Of a stretch of 64,000 nt of DNA, positions 43,427 through 51,910 are shown piece by piece. How positions within the stretch are numbered: position 1 is the first letter of the stretch; every line of letters starts with the position of its first letter. Position numbers and translations under genes: made by a program. A model generated the notes under the pieces. The model worked only from the letters and a program-made list of their open reading frames with translations, did no database searches and was not told where the DNA came from. The stretch comes from Candidatus Bathyarchaeota archaeon (GTDB lineage: Archaea > Thermoproteota > Bathyarchaeia > Bathyarchaeales > Bathycorpusculaceae): contig JALHSQ010000127.1 in NCBI GenBank assembly GCA_022865885.1, positions 62,001-126,000 on the forward strand, in the 5' to 3' direction.

Positions 43427-44683
43427 TTAGATCGTTCCCTGTTCCCAACTTCTCAAGTATCTTTCCTGTTCATTTGTCAACTCGTCTATTTCAATTCCCA
43501 TAGTAGCGAGTTTCAGCTCCGCGATCTTATTGTCTATGTCTCTTGGTACGTCGTAGACTTTAGGCGGCATCCTTTCAGTTTTGGCTAAATGCTCTACACT
43601 GAGGGCTTGATTTGCAAATGACATATCCATGACTTCTGATGGGTGGCCCTCCGCAGCAGCCAGGTTTACAAGTCTTCCTTCAGCCAAGAGGTACAATCTT
43701 CGTCCATCTTTGAGGTTGAATTCCTCTAGGTTAGGCCTTATGCTTCTTCGAGAGACAGCTAAATCGCTTAACTCCTTCGTGTTTACTTCTACGTTGAAGT
43801 GACCGCTGTTCGCCAGTATTGCACAGTCTTTCATTATTTGCATGTGTTCTTTTCTTATTATACTGGTGTTGCCTGTTGCTGTCACAAATATGTCGCCAAC
43901 TGCTGCAGCTTTAGCTATAGGCAATATTCGGAATCCGTTCATTGCTGCTTCAAGTGCTCTGAGCGGGTTGACTTCTGTCACAATTACATTTGCGCCCATT
44001 CCTTGTGCCCTCATGGCAATTCCTCTGCCGCACCATCCATAGCCGCAGACGACGAAGTTTTTCCCCGCCAAAAGAGTATTGGTCGCCCTTAGAATTCCAT
44101 CTATGGTGCTTTGTCCTGTTCCATAGCGATTGTCAAATAAGTACTTCGTATATGCGTCATTCACTGCGATTATCGGATACTTGAGTTCGTTTCTGCTTTC
44201 CATAGCTCTTAGCCGCAAGACACCTGTCGTTGTCTCTTCTGTTCCACCCTTGATGTTTGACAGTGCTTCCTTCCTCTTTGTATGGATTGTTCCTACAAGA
44301 TCAGCGCCATCATCTAGCGTTATCGTAGGGTTATAGTCTATTACTTTCTCAACGCACCAGTAATATTCCTCTGCTGTTTGTTCTCGCCATGCGAAAACGT
44401 GAACACCTCTCTCTGCCAGATTTGCCGCAACATCGTTTTGGGATGAGAGTGGGTTAGAGCCGCATAATGCCACATGGGCTCCACCTGCAAGGAAAGTGTC
44501 AACAAGAACTGCTGTTTCTTTTGTCACATGTAGACATGCGCCCAGTGTAAGGTTTCTTAGCGGCTTTTCTCTAGCGAATCTTTTTTTGATCTGGTTCATG
44601 ACAGGCATATGTTCTGCAGCCCATTCTACTTGTAGTTGGCCGCTAGTCGATAAGGACATGTCCTTGACTCTGAAATCTGCCAT
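43427..44683 (-). CDS. ahcY: Adenosylhomocysteinase (S-adenosylhomocysteine hydrolase)
   Basis: Splits S-adenosylhomocysteine to adenosine and homocysteine, relieving inhibition of the many methyltransferases. 418 residues of archaeal length. N-terminal WAAEHMPVMNQIKKRFAREK, LGACLHVTKETAVLVDTFLAGGA, then the NAD-binding region DNRYGTGQSTIDGILRATN and VCGYGWCGRGIAMRAQGMGA, then TATGNTSIIRKEHMQIMKDCA. The active-site loop YTKYLFDNRYG is present. It starts from ATG 44683 and is followed by the small membrane protein. Confidence 0.96.
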   Translation of the reverse strand: MADFRVKDMSLSTSGQLQVEWAAEHMPVMNQIKKRFAREKPLRNLTLGACLHVTKETAVLVDTFLAGGAHVALCGSNPLSSQNDVAANLAERGVHVFAWREQTAEEYYWCVEKVIDYNPTITLDDGADLVGTIHTKRKEALSNIKGGTEETTTGVLRLRAMESRNELKYPIIAVNDAYTKYLFDNRYGTGQSTIDGILRATNTLLAGKNFVVCGYGWCGRGIAMRAQGMGANVIVTEVNPLRALEAAMNGFRILPIAKAAAVGDIFVTATGNTSIIRKEHMQIMKDCAILANSGHFNVEVNTKELSDLAVSRRSIRPNLEEFNLKDGRRLYLLAEGRLVNLAAAEGHPSEVMDMSFANQALSVEHLAKTERMPPKVYDVPRDIDNKIAELKLATMGIEIDELTNEQERYLRSWEQGTI

Positions 44684-44973
44684 TTCGAGATCTCCATGCT
44701 ATTGGTCTTTGCATAGTCTATTTAACGTTGATGTATGATTCATTTAGACCTTTTTCCTTGGACTTTTCAGCCTCTACTATAATATTGTCTTCGACTGCGA
44801 TGGCGGCTTCTCGGATTGTCTTTTTCTGGAGGCGACACTGGATGGTGTCATGTATGTCAGGTTCATGTCTTCACGCACTAATGTGGAACAGATTTTTGTA
44901 TGGATCTTTCAAGTTCTAATCGTTCTCAACGCTTAAAGCCTTCTTGCGTGTTTTCATGTCTACGTGAAGTCGA

Positions 44974-46128
44974 ATGGTTGAGAAAGTGAATAACGAAGAC
45001 TTTGCAGCAATCTCCAAGGAGGCACTTCAAGAGTATTTGCAGTCATTGTATGATGGAAAATTGAGGATATGTTCTGTTTGGAGACTCGGTGAAGAGAGGT
45101 CTGTACTCTCTAAGGATTTGAAGGGATTTGGTTACGGTTTTCCATATGTTGTCGAGTTCGCCGTTGACGGTATGTTGCGGCGGGTTGTGTTGGAGACGAT
45201 GCGACATGAGGGGTTCGGTCACGACCATTTTTCTGATAGGGCCCAAGTCCTACTATGGCAGCATTCGTCATTTAACCGATTGCCCCGACATGTGCGTTCT
45301 GTAGATGTGGGAGCATTCACCTCTAATAATGAACGTTTGCTGTCTTTGGGTAAGTGCAGTGAACACTTCATTGTAACAGAATTCGCGAATGGCAGACTTT
45401 ACCACCTTGACTTGGATCGCATCAAGGAGACTGGACGGCTGGAAGGATTAGATGAGCGACGCTGTCTGGCCTTATCAAACTATCTTGCAGAGATCCATAA
45501 GATCAAACGTGAGGCACCGTGGTTATACGTTAGGCGGGCTCGAGAGCTGGTTGGGCATGGTGAGTGTATAATGGGTCTGTTGGATAGCTATCCATCTAAT
45601 CTTGGTTTTGTCAGTGAACCATGCTTAATAGATATTGAACGCGATAGCGTTGTTTGGAGGTGGAGGCTCAAACGAATGGTGCATAGGCTAAGCCAGGTTC
45701 ATGGCGATTTTCACCCGTGGAACGTTCTCTTTCGTGAAGGAGATGATTTTACTGTTTTGGACAGAAGTAGAGGTGAATGGGGCGAGCCTGCCGATGACGT
45801 TGCTGCCATGACTGTCAACTACGTTTTCTATTCCCTGCAAGAATATGGAGAGTTGACTGGCGTTTTTCAGCGTTTGTTTAAACTCTTTTGGGAGAACTAC
45901 TTGGAGAAAACAGGCGATCTTGGCATTCTGGAAGCTATTCCGCCCTTTTACGCTTGGCGTGGTCTGGTTGTGGCTTCACCTGTTTGGTATCCGCAACTTA
46001 AGAGTGACGTTCGAATCAAGCTGCTGAATTTTGTCAAGAGTGTTTTAGGGTGCGAAAAATTCGATCTTGATCATGTGAACACCTATCTGAGTGGAGCTTC
46101 GCCTCGGGCTGGGCTAAATGATAAATAG
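44974..46128 (+). CDS. APH/choline-kinase-like phosphotransferase family protein
   Basis: 384 residues of the protein-kinase-like phosphotransferase fold. The catalytic loop is VHGDFHPWNVLF near residue 246, where the conserved HGDxxxxN is fully present. The following metal-binding residue lies in VLDRSRGEWGEPADDVAAM, an Arg replacing the usual Phe or Gly. The N-terminal lobe lacks a clear glycine-rich loop. It might phosphorylate a sugar or aminoglycoside-like metabolite; the substrate is not predictable. A 290-base promoter gap separates it from ahcY. Confidence 0.8.
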   Translation: MVEKVNNEDFAAISKEALQEYLQSLYDGKLRICSVWRLGEERSVLSKDLKGFGYGFPYVVEFAVDGMLRRVVLETMRHEGFGHDHFSDRAQVLLWQHSSFNRLPRHVRSVDVGAFTSNNERLLSLGKCSEHFIVTEFANGRLYHLDLDRIKETGRLEGLDERRCLALSNYLAEIHKIKREAPWLYVRRARELVGHGECIMGLLDSYPSNLGFVSEPCLIDIERDSVVWRWRLKRMVHRLSQVHGDFHPWNVLFREGDDFTVLDRSRGEWGEPADDVAAMTVNYVFYSLQEYGELTGVFQRLFKLFWENYLEKTGDLGILEAIPPFYAWRGLVVASPVWYPQLKSDVRIKLLNFVKSVLGCEKFDLDHVNTYLSGASPRAGLNDK

Positions 46129-46165
46129 GTTTAGCGCCTAACTCTGATGTTTGTGGCGTGTATTC

Positions 46166-46273
46166 TTGGACGTTGAATCTGTCGACGGCTTGAAGAGAAT
46201 ACTTCTTAACATAGGCTATTCTGACGAGGCGATCGTTGAGATTCTGAAATGGTTTGAGCTAGGAGAACCTTGA
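46166..46273 (+). CDS. Mini-protein (about 35 residues)
   Basis: TTG start at 46166 and a frame of 35 codons ending in the TGA that overlaps the start of the GIY-YIG gene (TTGA). It encodes a helical peptide with DGLKRILLNIGYSDEAIVEI and ILKWFELGEP, reminiscent of small conserved archaeal proteins of the same length (from memory). The TTG at 46151 is an alternative start. A weak ribosome-binding site makes this a moderate call. Confidence 0.45.
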   Translation: MDVESVDGLKRILLNIGYSDEAIVEILKWFELGEP

Positions 46274-46677
46274 ATCAACTCAACGTTATGAGAAGCGTCT
46301 ATGTTCTCTTGATTTCAGTCAATAGGACTACTGCACTAGACGTTGGTACCCTTGGCAAAGTGGATTTTAAGAAAGGCTCGTATGCCTACGTTGGATCTGC
46401 CCAAAACGACCTGAAGCACCGTGTAGAGCGCCATCTTAGAGAGAACAAACCGAAGTTCTGGCATATTGATTATCTGCTTCACGATGATAACGCAAGAATC
46501 TGTAAGGTGCTCTACAGGGAGATGGGGAAACCTGAGGAATGCAAAATCGCGAAACAACTAAGCGTCGACCATGTCCCAGTAAAGAGTTTTGGCTCTTCTG
46601 ATTGCCATTGCGTTAGTCATCTGTTCAAGCTTCAAAGCAAATTCCCGAGAAGATTCATGCAAGAGCTGGCTATGTAG
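46270..46677 (+). CDS. GIY-YIG domain protein (DUF123-type)
   Basis: 135 residues. The GIY-YIG-like core is in RSVYVLLISVNRTTALDVGT, KKGSYAYVGSAQNDLKHRVERHL (G-S-Y and Y-V-G in place of GIY-YIG) and HIDYLLHDDNARI. A cysteine-histidine tail SSDCHCVSHLF is typical of the DUF123 branch, in which it may be fused to endonuclease III or stand alone. It is probably a structure-selective nuclease. The start is TTG 46270 or the ATG at 46288. Confidence 0.78.
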   Translation: MNQLNVMRSVYVLLISVNRTTALDVGTLGKVDFKKGSYAYVGSAQNDLKHRVERHLRENKPKFWHIDYLLHDDNARICKVLYREMGKPEECKIAKQLSVDHVPVKSFGSSDCHCVSHLFKLQSKFPRRFMQELAM

Positions 46678-46693
46678 TTTAGGTGGTCGGCCA

Positions 46694-47242
46694 TTGGAGA
46701 GCGGTTGGTGTGTCTGGATTACTGGTTTGCCAGGAAGCGGCAAATCCGCCATTTCTGAAGCATTACTTTCGCTTCTCACCAAGGAGGACATTCGTACTCA
46801 GTTGATAGCTTCAGATGACTTACGCAAGATCTTGACTCCCAGGCCATCCTATTCGCTGAAGGAGCGGGACATAGTCTACGCTACGCTTGTTCACATTGCA
46901 GAATTGCTGACCCACAATGGTGTAAACGTTATCATAGACTCAACAGGAAACCTGAGACGCTATAGGGTTAAGGCAAGAGAACAGATTCCACGGTTCATGG
47001 AGGCATATCTAAACTGCCCATTGAAAGTCTGCATGAAGCGCGAAGCTGAACGTTATCGGACGTTCCACGCGCCAACACATATTTATGAACGCGCCAACAA
47101 AGGCGAGGCGTCGACAGTACCAGGTGTCGGTCAGCCATATGAACCGCCACTGAAACCGGAAATTACTGTAGACACTACTAGATACTCACAAGGGGAATGC
47201 GCACAGAGAATATTGGAGAAGATTCTTCAGCTCTACTCGTAG
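46694..47242 (+). CDS. Adenylylsulfate kinase-like protein
   Basis: 182 residues from TTG 46694, chosen because it has AGGTGG eight bases upstream and the upstream sequence belongs to the GIY-YIG gene. Walker A is GLPGSGKSAISEALL at about residue 11; SDDLRKILTPRPSYSLKERD and IIDSTGNLRRYRVKARE follow, with VCMKREAERY and VDTTRYSQ. It resembles APS kinase, which makes PAPS, but may phosphorylate another sulfate ester or nucleotide, as no sulfate-assimilation genes are in the window. Confidence 0.72.
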   Translation: MESGWCVWITGLPGSGKSAISEALLSLLTKEDIRTQLIASDDLRKILTPRPSYSLKERDIVYATLVHIAELLTHNGVNVIIDSTGNLRRYRVKAREQIPRFMEAYLNCPLKVCMKREAERYRTFHAPTHIYERANKGEASTVPGVGQPYEPPLKPEITVDTTRYSQGECAQRILEKILQLYS

Positions 47243-47245
47243 ACC

Positions 47246-47860
47246 TTACTCCTGCTTAACATATCTAAGAACAGCGTTCGTCTGTTCTACCGTGATCTGC
47301 TTTGATTCAAGAAGATGCTTAACAAACTCGTTGATCTTTGCCAAGGCATGAACACTGTAACCTAGCTTTTCAAGGCTTTCTCTGCCCCCTTGTTGTCTGT
47401 CAACGACGACTAGTAGATGCTTCACCAACGCTCCAAGTGACTCCAAGGGTCTAATTCCTTCGGGTTTCGACAAGTCTTCACTTAAGACGTCATCAAAGAA
47501 CAGTATATGATCTCCATTGTTGATTCCGGCTCCAGCCATTCTCCCAGTTACACCGTATCCCTTCTCTTCCTTTCTGATCACTGTGCACGGTAGTTTCAAT
47601 TCGCAGGCTATGCTGGGTAGAATCAGCGCTCCTTTAAGCTCAATTGAGGCCAGCTTGTCCACTCTGTCAAAGTCTATAATCTTCCTAATTTCGTCAGCCG
47701 CGATTTTCGCGATGTTACATAATTCTCTTGGAGAAGAGAGCAAACATGAAAGGTCCACATAATACGGACTTGAGATTCCCGATTTGATTTTGAAGCTGCC
47801 AAACTTCAAGCAACCTGAATGATAGAGAGCGCCAGCAACCGAGGATGCTGTGTTCGACAT
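47246..47860 (-). CDS. pyrE: Orotate phosphoribosyltransferase-like protein
   Basis: Would join orotate to PRPP in pyrimidine synthesis. 204 residues: FGSFKIKSGISSPYYVDLSC near residue 20, ELKGALILPSIA, and TVIRKEEKGYGVTGRMAGAG near residue 91, all matching PyrE. The PRPP loop, normally DDviTTGgS, reads ILFFDDVLSEDLSKPEGI, with DD present but the TTGGS missing. So it could be an atypical or altered enzyme. It is convergent with the APS kinase-like gene. Confidence 0.75.
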   Translation of the reverse strand: MSNTASSVAGALYHSGCLKFGSFKIKSGISSPYYVDLSCLLSSPRELCNIAKIAADEIRKIIDFDRVDKLASIELKGALILPSIACELKLPCTVIRKEEKGYGVTGRMAGAGINNGDHILFFDDVLSEDLSKPEGIRPLESLGALVKHLLVVVDRQQGGRESLEKLGYSVHALAKINEFVKHLLESKQITVEQTNAVLRYVKQE

Positions 47861-48097
47861 GCTAAGTCCCAGAATGACTATGCCCTTTGAGATTTAACAG
47901 TTACTTGATCACTTCAAGAGAGTCAAAGACGCACTCGCAACTCGTGACAACTCATTGTATGCATCTTAGAATGCTGGTCTCGTCCTCTGACTAGGACATT
48001 TCGAATTGCATGTTCTTATGCACGGAATACACGGCATGTTGTCAGATTCACGCCACTAGAATGGAACATCGCAGCAAATATGAAACATAACGGTAAC

Positions 48098-48107
48098 GTT
48101 TATAACT
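48098..48107 (+). promoter_or_regulatory. Probable TATA box of the L3 ribosomal operon
   Basis: GTTTATAACT lies about 40 bases before the ATG of L3 at 48147, preceded by a purine-rich BRE-like sequence. The 286-base gap upstream of L3 is otherwise without genes. Confidence 0.45.
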
Positions 48108-48146
48108 CGATGTTCTCATTCCTAGAAGACGCGAAGCGGAAAAACA

Positions 48147-49160
48147 ATGGGACATAGAAAGACACATGCGCCTAGACACGGTTCACTCGCTTATTTGCCT
48201 AGACACCGTGCCAAACGCTTGGTGGCTAGAATACGCTTCTGGCCAGAGCTTGTGTCTGAGACGCCTAGGCTTCTTGGTTTTACAGGTTACAAGGCTGGGA
48301 TGACTCATGTTTTTAAGATAGAGGACAGAAAGCGTTCACCCAACTTTGGGAAGGAAGTAATGAGCTCAGCAACTGTTTTAGAGACACCACCTATACTTAT
48401 ATGTGCCGTGAGAGCCTACACGAAGGATCTTTACGGTTTGCACACATTTTCAGAGGCTTGGATGACAGATCCGCCCGATGATCTCGAAAGGGTAATCACC
48501 GTTCCAGAGAACGCCAAGACTGAAGAGAGTTTGAAGAAAATCGAAGAAAAGCTGCCTGAAGTGTCAAGGATCCGTGTTTTCGCCATAACTCAACCCAAGC
48601 AAACTAGTGTGCCAAAGAAGAAACCAGACATAGCGGAAATAGAAGTAGGCGGAGCAGCAATCCAACAGCGTTTTGAATATGCGAAAACTCTACTTGGGAA
48701 AACAATAACCCCATCAGAGCTATTCAAAGATGGCCAATATGTGGATGTAGCGGCAATCTCGATAGGCAAAGGTTTCCAAGGGCCAGTAAAACGTTGGGGT
48801 GTGACCATACTGCAAGCCAAGGGACGAAAGACAAAAAGAGGCGTTGCAACCCTAGGACCATGGAACCCGCACCACGTCATGTACAGCGTCCCGAGAGCTG
48901 GCCAAATGGGGTTTCACCAAAGAACCGAATACAATAAACGTATTCTCAAGATTGGATCAGACGGAAAGGAAGTCACGCCCAAAGGCGGTTTCCTAAGATA
49001 TGGCTTAGTTCGCGGTGCATACATGTTACTAGAAGGAGCCATCGCTGGCACGGAAAAGCGCCCTATCAGACTGCGCTATCCAGCACGTCCACCAAGAAAC
49101 GTCGCCGAAGAACCGCCTCAAATCACACACATATCGCTAGAATCTCCACAAGGAAGATAA
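48147..49160 (+). CDS. rpl3: Large-subunit ribosomal protein L3
   Basis: 337 residues of archaeal/eukaryotic L3 type: MGHRKTHAPRHGSLAYLPRH at the start, GYKAGMTHVFKIEDR, GKGFQGPVKRWGVTI and GQMGFHQRTEYNKRILKIG near the middle, and KGGFLRYGLVRGAYMLLEGA at the end. It opens the five-gene ribosomal block L3-L4-L23-L2-S19. Confidence 0.97.
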   Translation: MGHRKTHAPRHGSLAYLPRHRAKRLVARIRFWPELVSETPRLLGFTGYKAGMTHVFKIEDRKRSPNFGKEVMSSATVLETPPILICAVRAYTKDLYGLHTFSEAWMTDPPDDLERVITVPENAKTEESLKKIEEKLPEVSRIRVFAITQPKQTSVPKKKPDIAEIEVGGAAIQQRFEYAKTLLGKTITPSELFKDGQYVDVAAISIGKGFQGPVKRWGVTILQAKGRKTKRGVATLGPWNPHHVMYSVPRAGQMGFHQRTEYNKRILKIGSDGKEVTPKGGFLRYGLVRGAYMLLEGAIAGTEKRPIRLRYPARPPRNVAEEPPQITHISLESPQGR

Positions 49161-49173
49161 CGGTGAGAATACT

Positions 49174-49965
49174 TTGGTCAAAAGAACGGCTAAGCTTTTT
49201 AATCTTGAGGGGGAACCTGTCGGGAAAGTGGATCTCCCACCGGTTTTTGGAACACCATTTAGACCTGACGTCATAAAGCGTGCTGTTCTGGCAATCCAGT
49301 CTCGCAGGTTTCAACCGCAAGGCAGAGATCCTATGGCCGGGAAGAGAACTACAGCAGAATCTAGGGGCACAGGTTTCGGTATAGCAAGGATACCAAGGAA
49401 AAAAGGGTCTTCAGGAAGAGCGGCTTTTGCCCCAGGCACAGTTGGTGGAAGAGCAGGGCACCCACCGACTTCGGAAAAGAAGATTGTCAAGCGAATTCCT
49501 AGAAAGGAAAAGCGTTTAGCTTTGCGGTCAGCAATAGCCGCTACAGCTTCTAAGGAACGCGTGACCTCTAGAGGTCACTCAATTGAAGATGTTCTTGAAA
49601 TTCCGTTGATAGTGACAGACGATCTGGAGGAGCTGAAGAAAACAAAGGAAGTTGAGGCGACTCTTGCACGCTTAGGCGCTTTGTCGGACATTTATCGGGT
49701 GAGAGAGAGTAGAAAAATCCGCGCTGGAAAAGGCAAACGTCGAGGTAGGAAAATGAAGCAAGCAGTGGGCCCACTTCTGGTCGTGTCTGGCAATAAAGGA
49801 ATAGTGGAGGCTGCAGGAAACATTACAGGCATAGACGTCGTTGTCGTAAACGATTTGAACGCCGAGCTACTAGCACCAGGCACACATCCCGGAAGGTTCA
49901 CAATATGGACAAATAGCGCGATAGGGAAGCTAGCTGCGCTTTATGGTGGAGGGGAAGAAGCGTAA
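49174..49965 (+). CDS. rpl4: Large-subunit ribosomal protein L4
   Basis: 263 residues of the archaeal L4/L1e type: LFNLEGEPVGKVDLPPVF, RRFQPQGRDPMAGKRTTAES, IPRKKGSSGRAAFAPGTVGG (loop into the peptide tunnel), and SNDIYRVRE-like SDIYRVRESRKIRAGKGKRR. Starts at TTG 49174. The stop codon overlaps the L23 start by one base. Confidence 0.96.
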   Translation: MVKRTAKLFNLEGEPVGKVDLPPVFGTPFRPDVIKRAVLAIQSRRFQPQGRDPMAGKRTTAESRGTGFGIARIPRKKGSSGRAAFAPGTVGGRAGHPPTSEKKIVKRIPRKEKRLALRSAIAATASKERVTSRGHSIEDVLEIPLIVTDDLEELKKTKEVEATLARLGALSDIYRVRESRKIRAGKGKRRGRKMKQAVGPLLVVSGNKGIVEAAGNITGIDVVVVNDLNAELLAPGTHPGRFTIWTNSAIGKLAALYGGGEEA

Positions 49966-50225
49966 TGGATCCTTACGATGTTATACTTTATCCAATGATG
50001 ACCGAATCCGCGAGTCTCATGGTTGAGAAAGAAAATAAGCTAGTTTTCGTCGTCAACCTGAAGGCCGGCAAAGCTGACATCAAGAGGGCAGTTGAAGTAC
50101 TGTATGAAGTCAGAGTCAAGGAAATAAACACGCAGATTACCCCTCAAGGTGAAAAGAAAGCATTCATCAAACTTAAACCTGAATACAAGGCAGCTGACGT
50201 TGCAATCAAACTTGGGATATTGTAG
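49965..50225 (+). CDS. rpl23: Large-subunit ribosomal protein L23
   Basis: 86 residues; DVILYPMMTESASLMVEKEN, AGKADIKRAVEVLYEVRVKE and KAFIKLKPEYKAADVAIKLG match archaeal L23, which sits at the peptide-tunnel exit and binds SRP and SecY. Confidence 0.95.
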   Translation: MDPYDVILYPMMTESASLMVEKENKLVFVVNLKAGKADIKRAVEVLYEVRVKEINTQITPQGEKKAFIKLKPEYKAADVAIKLGIL

Positions 50226-50245
50226 AAGCATTTGGGGGATTGAAC

Positions 50246-51010
50246 GTGGGAAAGAGAATTCGTGTCCAAAGACGTGGGCGTGGTGCACCAACTTTTAGAG
50301 CTTCAACTCACAAGAGGATTGCCCCTGCACGGTACCCTTTTACAATCAAAGCGAAAGAGTGTCTTGAAACAGCGACTAATGGGGTTGTCGAATCACTTGT
50401 TCACGATCCCGGGAGAGGCACTCCACTTGCTCTGGTAAGATTTGAGAATGGAGAAAAATGCTACACTGTAATCCCTGAGGGTATTCACACAGGTCAACAA
50501 ATCCAGATTGGCGGAAAAGCGACGATCGAGATCGGCAACATACTTCCAATGGGCAAGATTCCAGAAGGAACCATGATATGCAACATAGAGCTCCGCCCAG
50601 GAGACGGTGGCAAAATCACCAAGTCTTCGGGCACATATGCGACAGTCGTAACACATACTCCCCAGGGAACGATAATCAAACTTCCGTCAGGGAAAGCAAA
50701 GTATATAGATGACCACTGTAGGGCCACAATCGGCATAGTTTCAGGCGCTGGTAGACCAGAAAAACCTTTCCTGAAGGCTGGATCGAAATTTCATTTGATG
50801 AAGGCCAAGGGCCACAAGTATCCAAGAACACGTGGAAGAGCAATGATTCCTGCAGTGCACCCCTTCGGTAGCAGTAAGCGAAGTGCAAGAATATGCACAA
50901 CAACCTCCCATGGTGCTCCTCCAGGACAGAAGGTTGGACTGATTGCAGCGAGAGGTACTGGACGAAAAGGGAAGAGTAGACGTGCTGCTGCTATTGCAGA
51001 AGGTTTATAA
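50246..51010 (+). CDS. rpl2: Large-subunit ribosomal protein L2
   Basis: 254 residues. I start at GTG 50246 (MGKRIRVQRRGRGAPTFRAS) because GGGGGA is six bases upstream; TTG 50240 would add two residues. MICNIELRPGDGGKITKSSG and HPFGSSKRSARICTTTSHGA, with the conserved histidines near the peptidyl-transferase centre, are present. Confidence 0.97.
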   Translation: MGKRIRVQRRGRGAPTFRASTHKRIAPARYPFTIKAKECLETATNGVVESLVHDPGRGTPLALVRFENGEKCYTVIPEGIHTGQQIQIGGKATIEIGNILPMGKIPEGTMICNIELRPGDGGKITKSSGTYATVVTHTPQGTIIKLPSGKAKYIDDHCRATIGIVSGAGRPEKPFLKAGSKFHLMKAKGHKYPRTRGRAMIPAVHPFGSSKRSARICTTTSHGAPPGQKVGLIAARGTGRKGKSRRAAAIAEGL

Positions 51011-51040
51011 AACTTGGAACCAGCGTGAGGATGAAGGACA

Positions 51041-51445
51041 ATGCCGAAAGAGTTCACATATCGCGGATACAGTCTTAATCAACTCCAGGGACTATCGATG
51101 GATGAGTTTATCAACCTGCTTCCTTCAAGACAGAGAAGAAGCCTCCATCACGGTTTTGCCCCTGAACACAGGATACTGCTTGAGAAAATCAGGAAAACAA
51201 GAGAAGCTCTCAGACAAGGCAGCGGTGTAACGATCAAAACACACCTGCGTGACATGATTATTCTGCCTGAAATGGTTGGAGCAACAGTTGCGGTTCACAA
51301 CGGCAAAGAATTTGTCCCAGTTGAGATTCGATCGGAGATGATTGGGCACTACTTCGGCGAGTTCGCGATCACAAATAAACCTGTAAGGCATGGTACACCA
51401 GGCATAGGTGCCTCTCGTTCATCAATGTACGTACCACTAAAGTGA
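51041..51445 (+). CDS. rps19: Small-subunit ribosomal protein S19
   Basis: 134 residues: [40 protein letters not shown], and [20 protein letters not shown], the archaeal S19 pattern. It ends the block. The usual next genes (L22, S3, L29) are not here, and the minus-strand SecB-like gene follows 13 bases on. Confidence 0.96.
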   Translation: MPKEFTYRGYSLNQLQGLSMDEFINLLPSRQRRSLHHGFAPEHRILLEKIRKTREALRQGSGVTIKTHLRDMIILPEMVGATVAVHNGKEFVPVEIRSEMIGHYFGEFAITNKPVRHGTPGIGASRSSMYVPLK

Positions 51446-51458
51446 CTAATTGCCCATT

Positions 51459-51905
51459 TTAGGCGCTGTAATCCATTCTAGCTGTTTTCTCGGTGGGCTG
51501 TTTAGCCTCAGGTATCTGTGGCAAAGGAATAGGTGGTGGGACATTCAGTGCTCTCGAGATCACTATCGACTCCACGAAAACAATATTCGATATGGATTGA
51601 ACTATGACTGGTGGCGGTGGCTTCTTCTCTTCGAATTCCTTGTAGACCTTGTCAAGCTCGTCTTTATCGCCGACTACATATGCCTTCCCTTTCAGGCTTA
51701 GTTGTGCTATGGATGGGTTATAGTTGATTGTCAACACAAAAGGAACTTCTAATGAACCTTCAGATCCCTTTTCCATACCTATCAAGTTTAGGTTCGTGTT
51801 TATCTGAATCGGTGGGATAGGTTTTCTAATGTCCCAGAAGCGATCAGCAGAAATGTTGGTTATTGAAACGTTCACCCTTATCATATCAACCATCACGAGT
51901 ATCAT
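51459..51905 (-). CDS. Conserved archaeal protein, possible SecB-like fold
   Basis: About 148 residues from ATG 51905 (or the ATG at 51884, which has GTGATGG upstream). Segments VNVSITNISADRFWDIRKPI, VPFVLTINYNPSIAQLSLKG and FVESIVISRALNVPPPIPLP are well conserved-looking. The layout of strands and the PPPVIVQSISN-to-LNVPPPIPLP end recall the SecB chaperone, which also ends in a P-rich substrate region, but this is inference from pattern. It is the last gene of the S6e-to-S27ae operon. Confidence 0.65.
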   Translation of the reverse strand: MILVMVDMIRVNVSITNISADRFWDIRKPIPPIQINTNLNLIGMEKGSEGSLEVPFVLTINYNPSIAQLSLKGKAYVVGDKDELDKVYKEFEEKKPPPPVIVQSISNIVFVESIVISRALNVPPPIPLPQIPEAKQPTEKTARMDYSA

Positions 51906-51910
51906 GTGAC

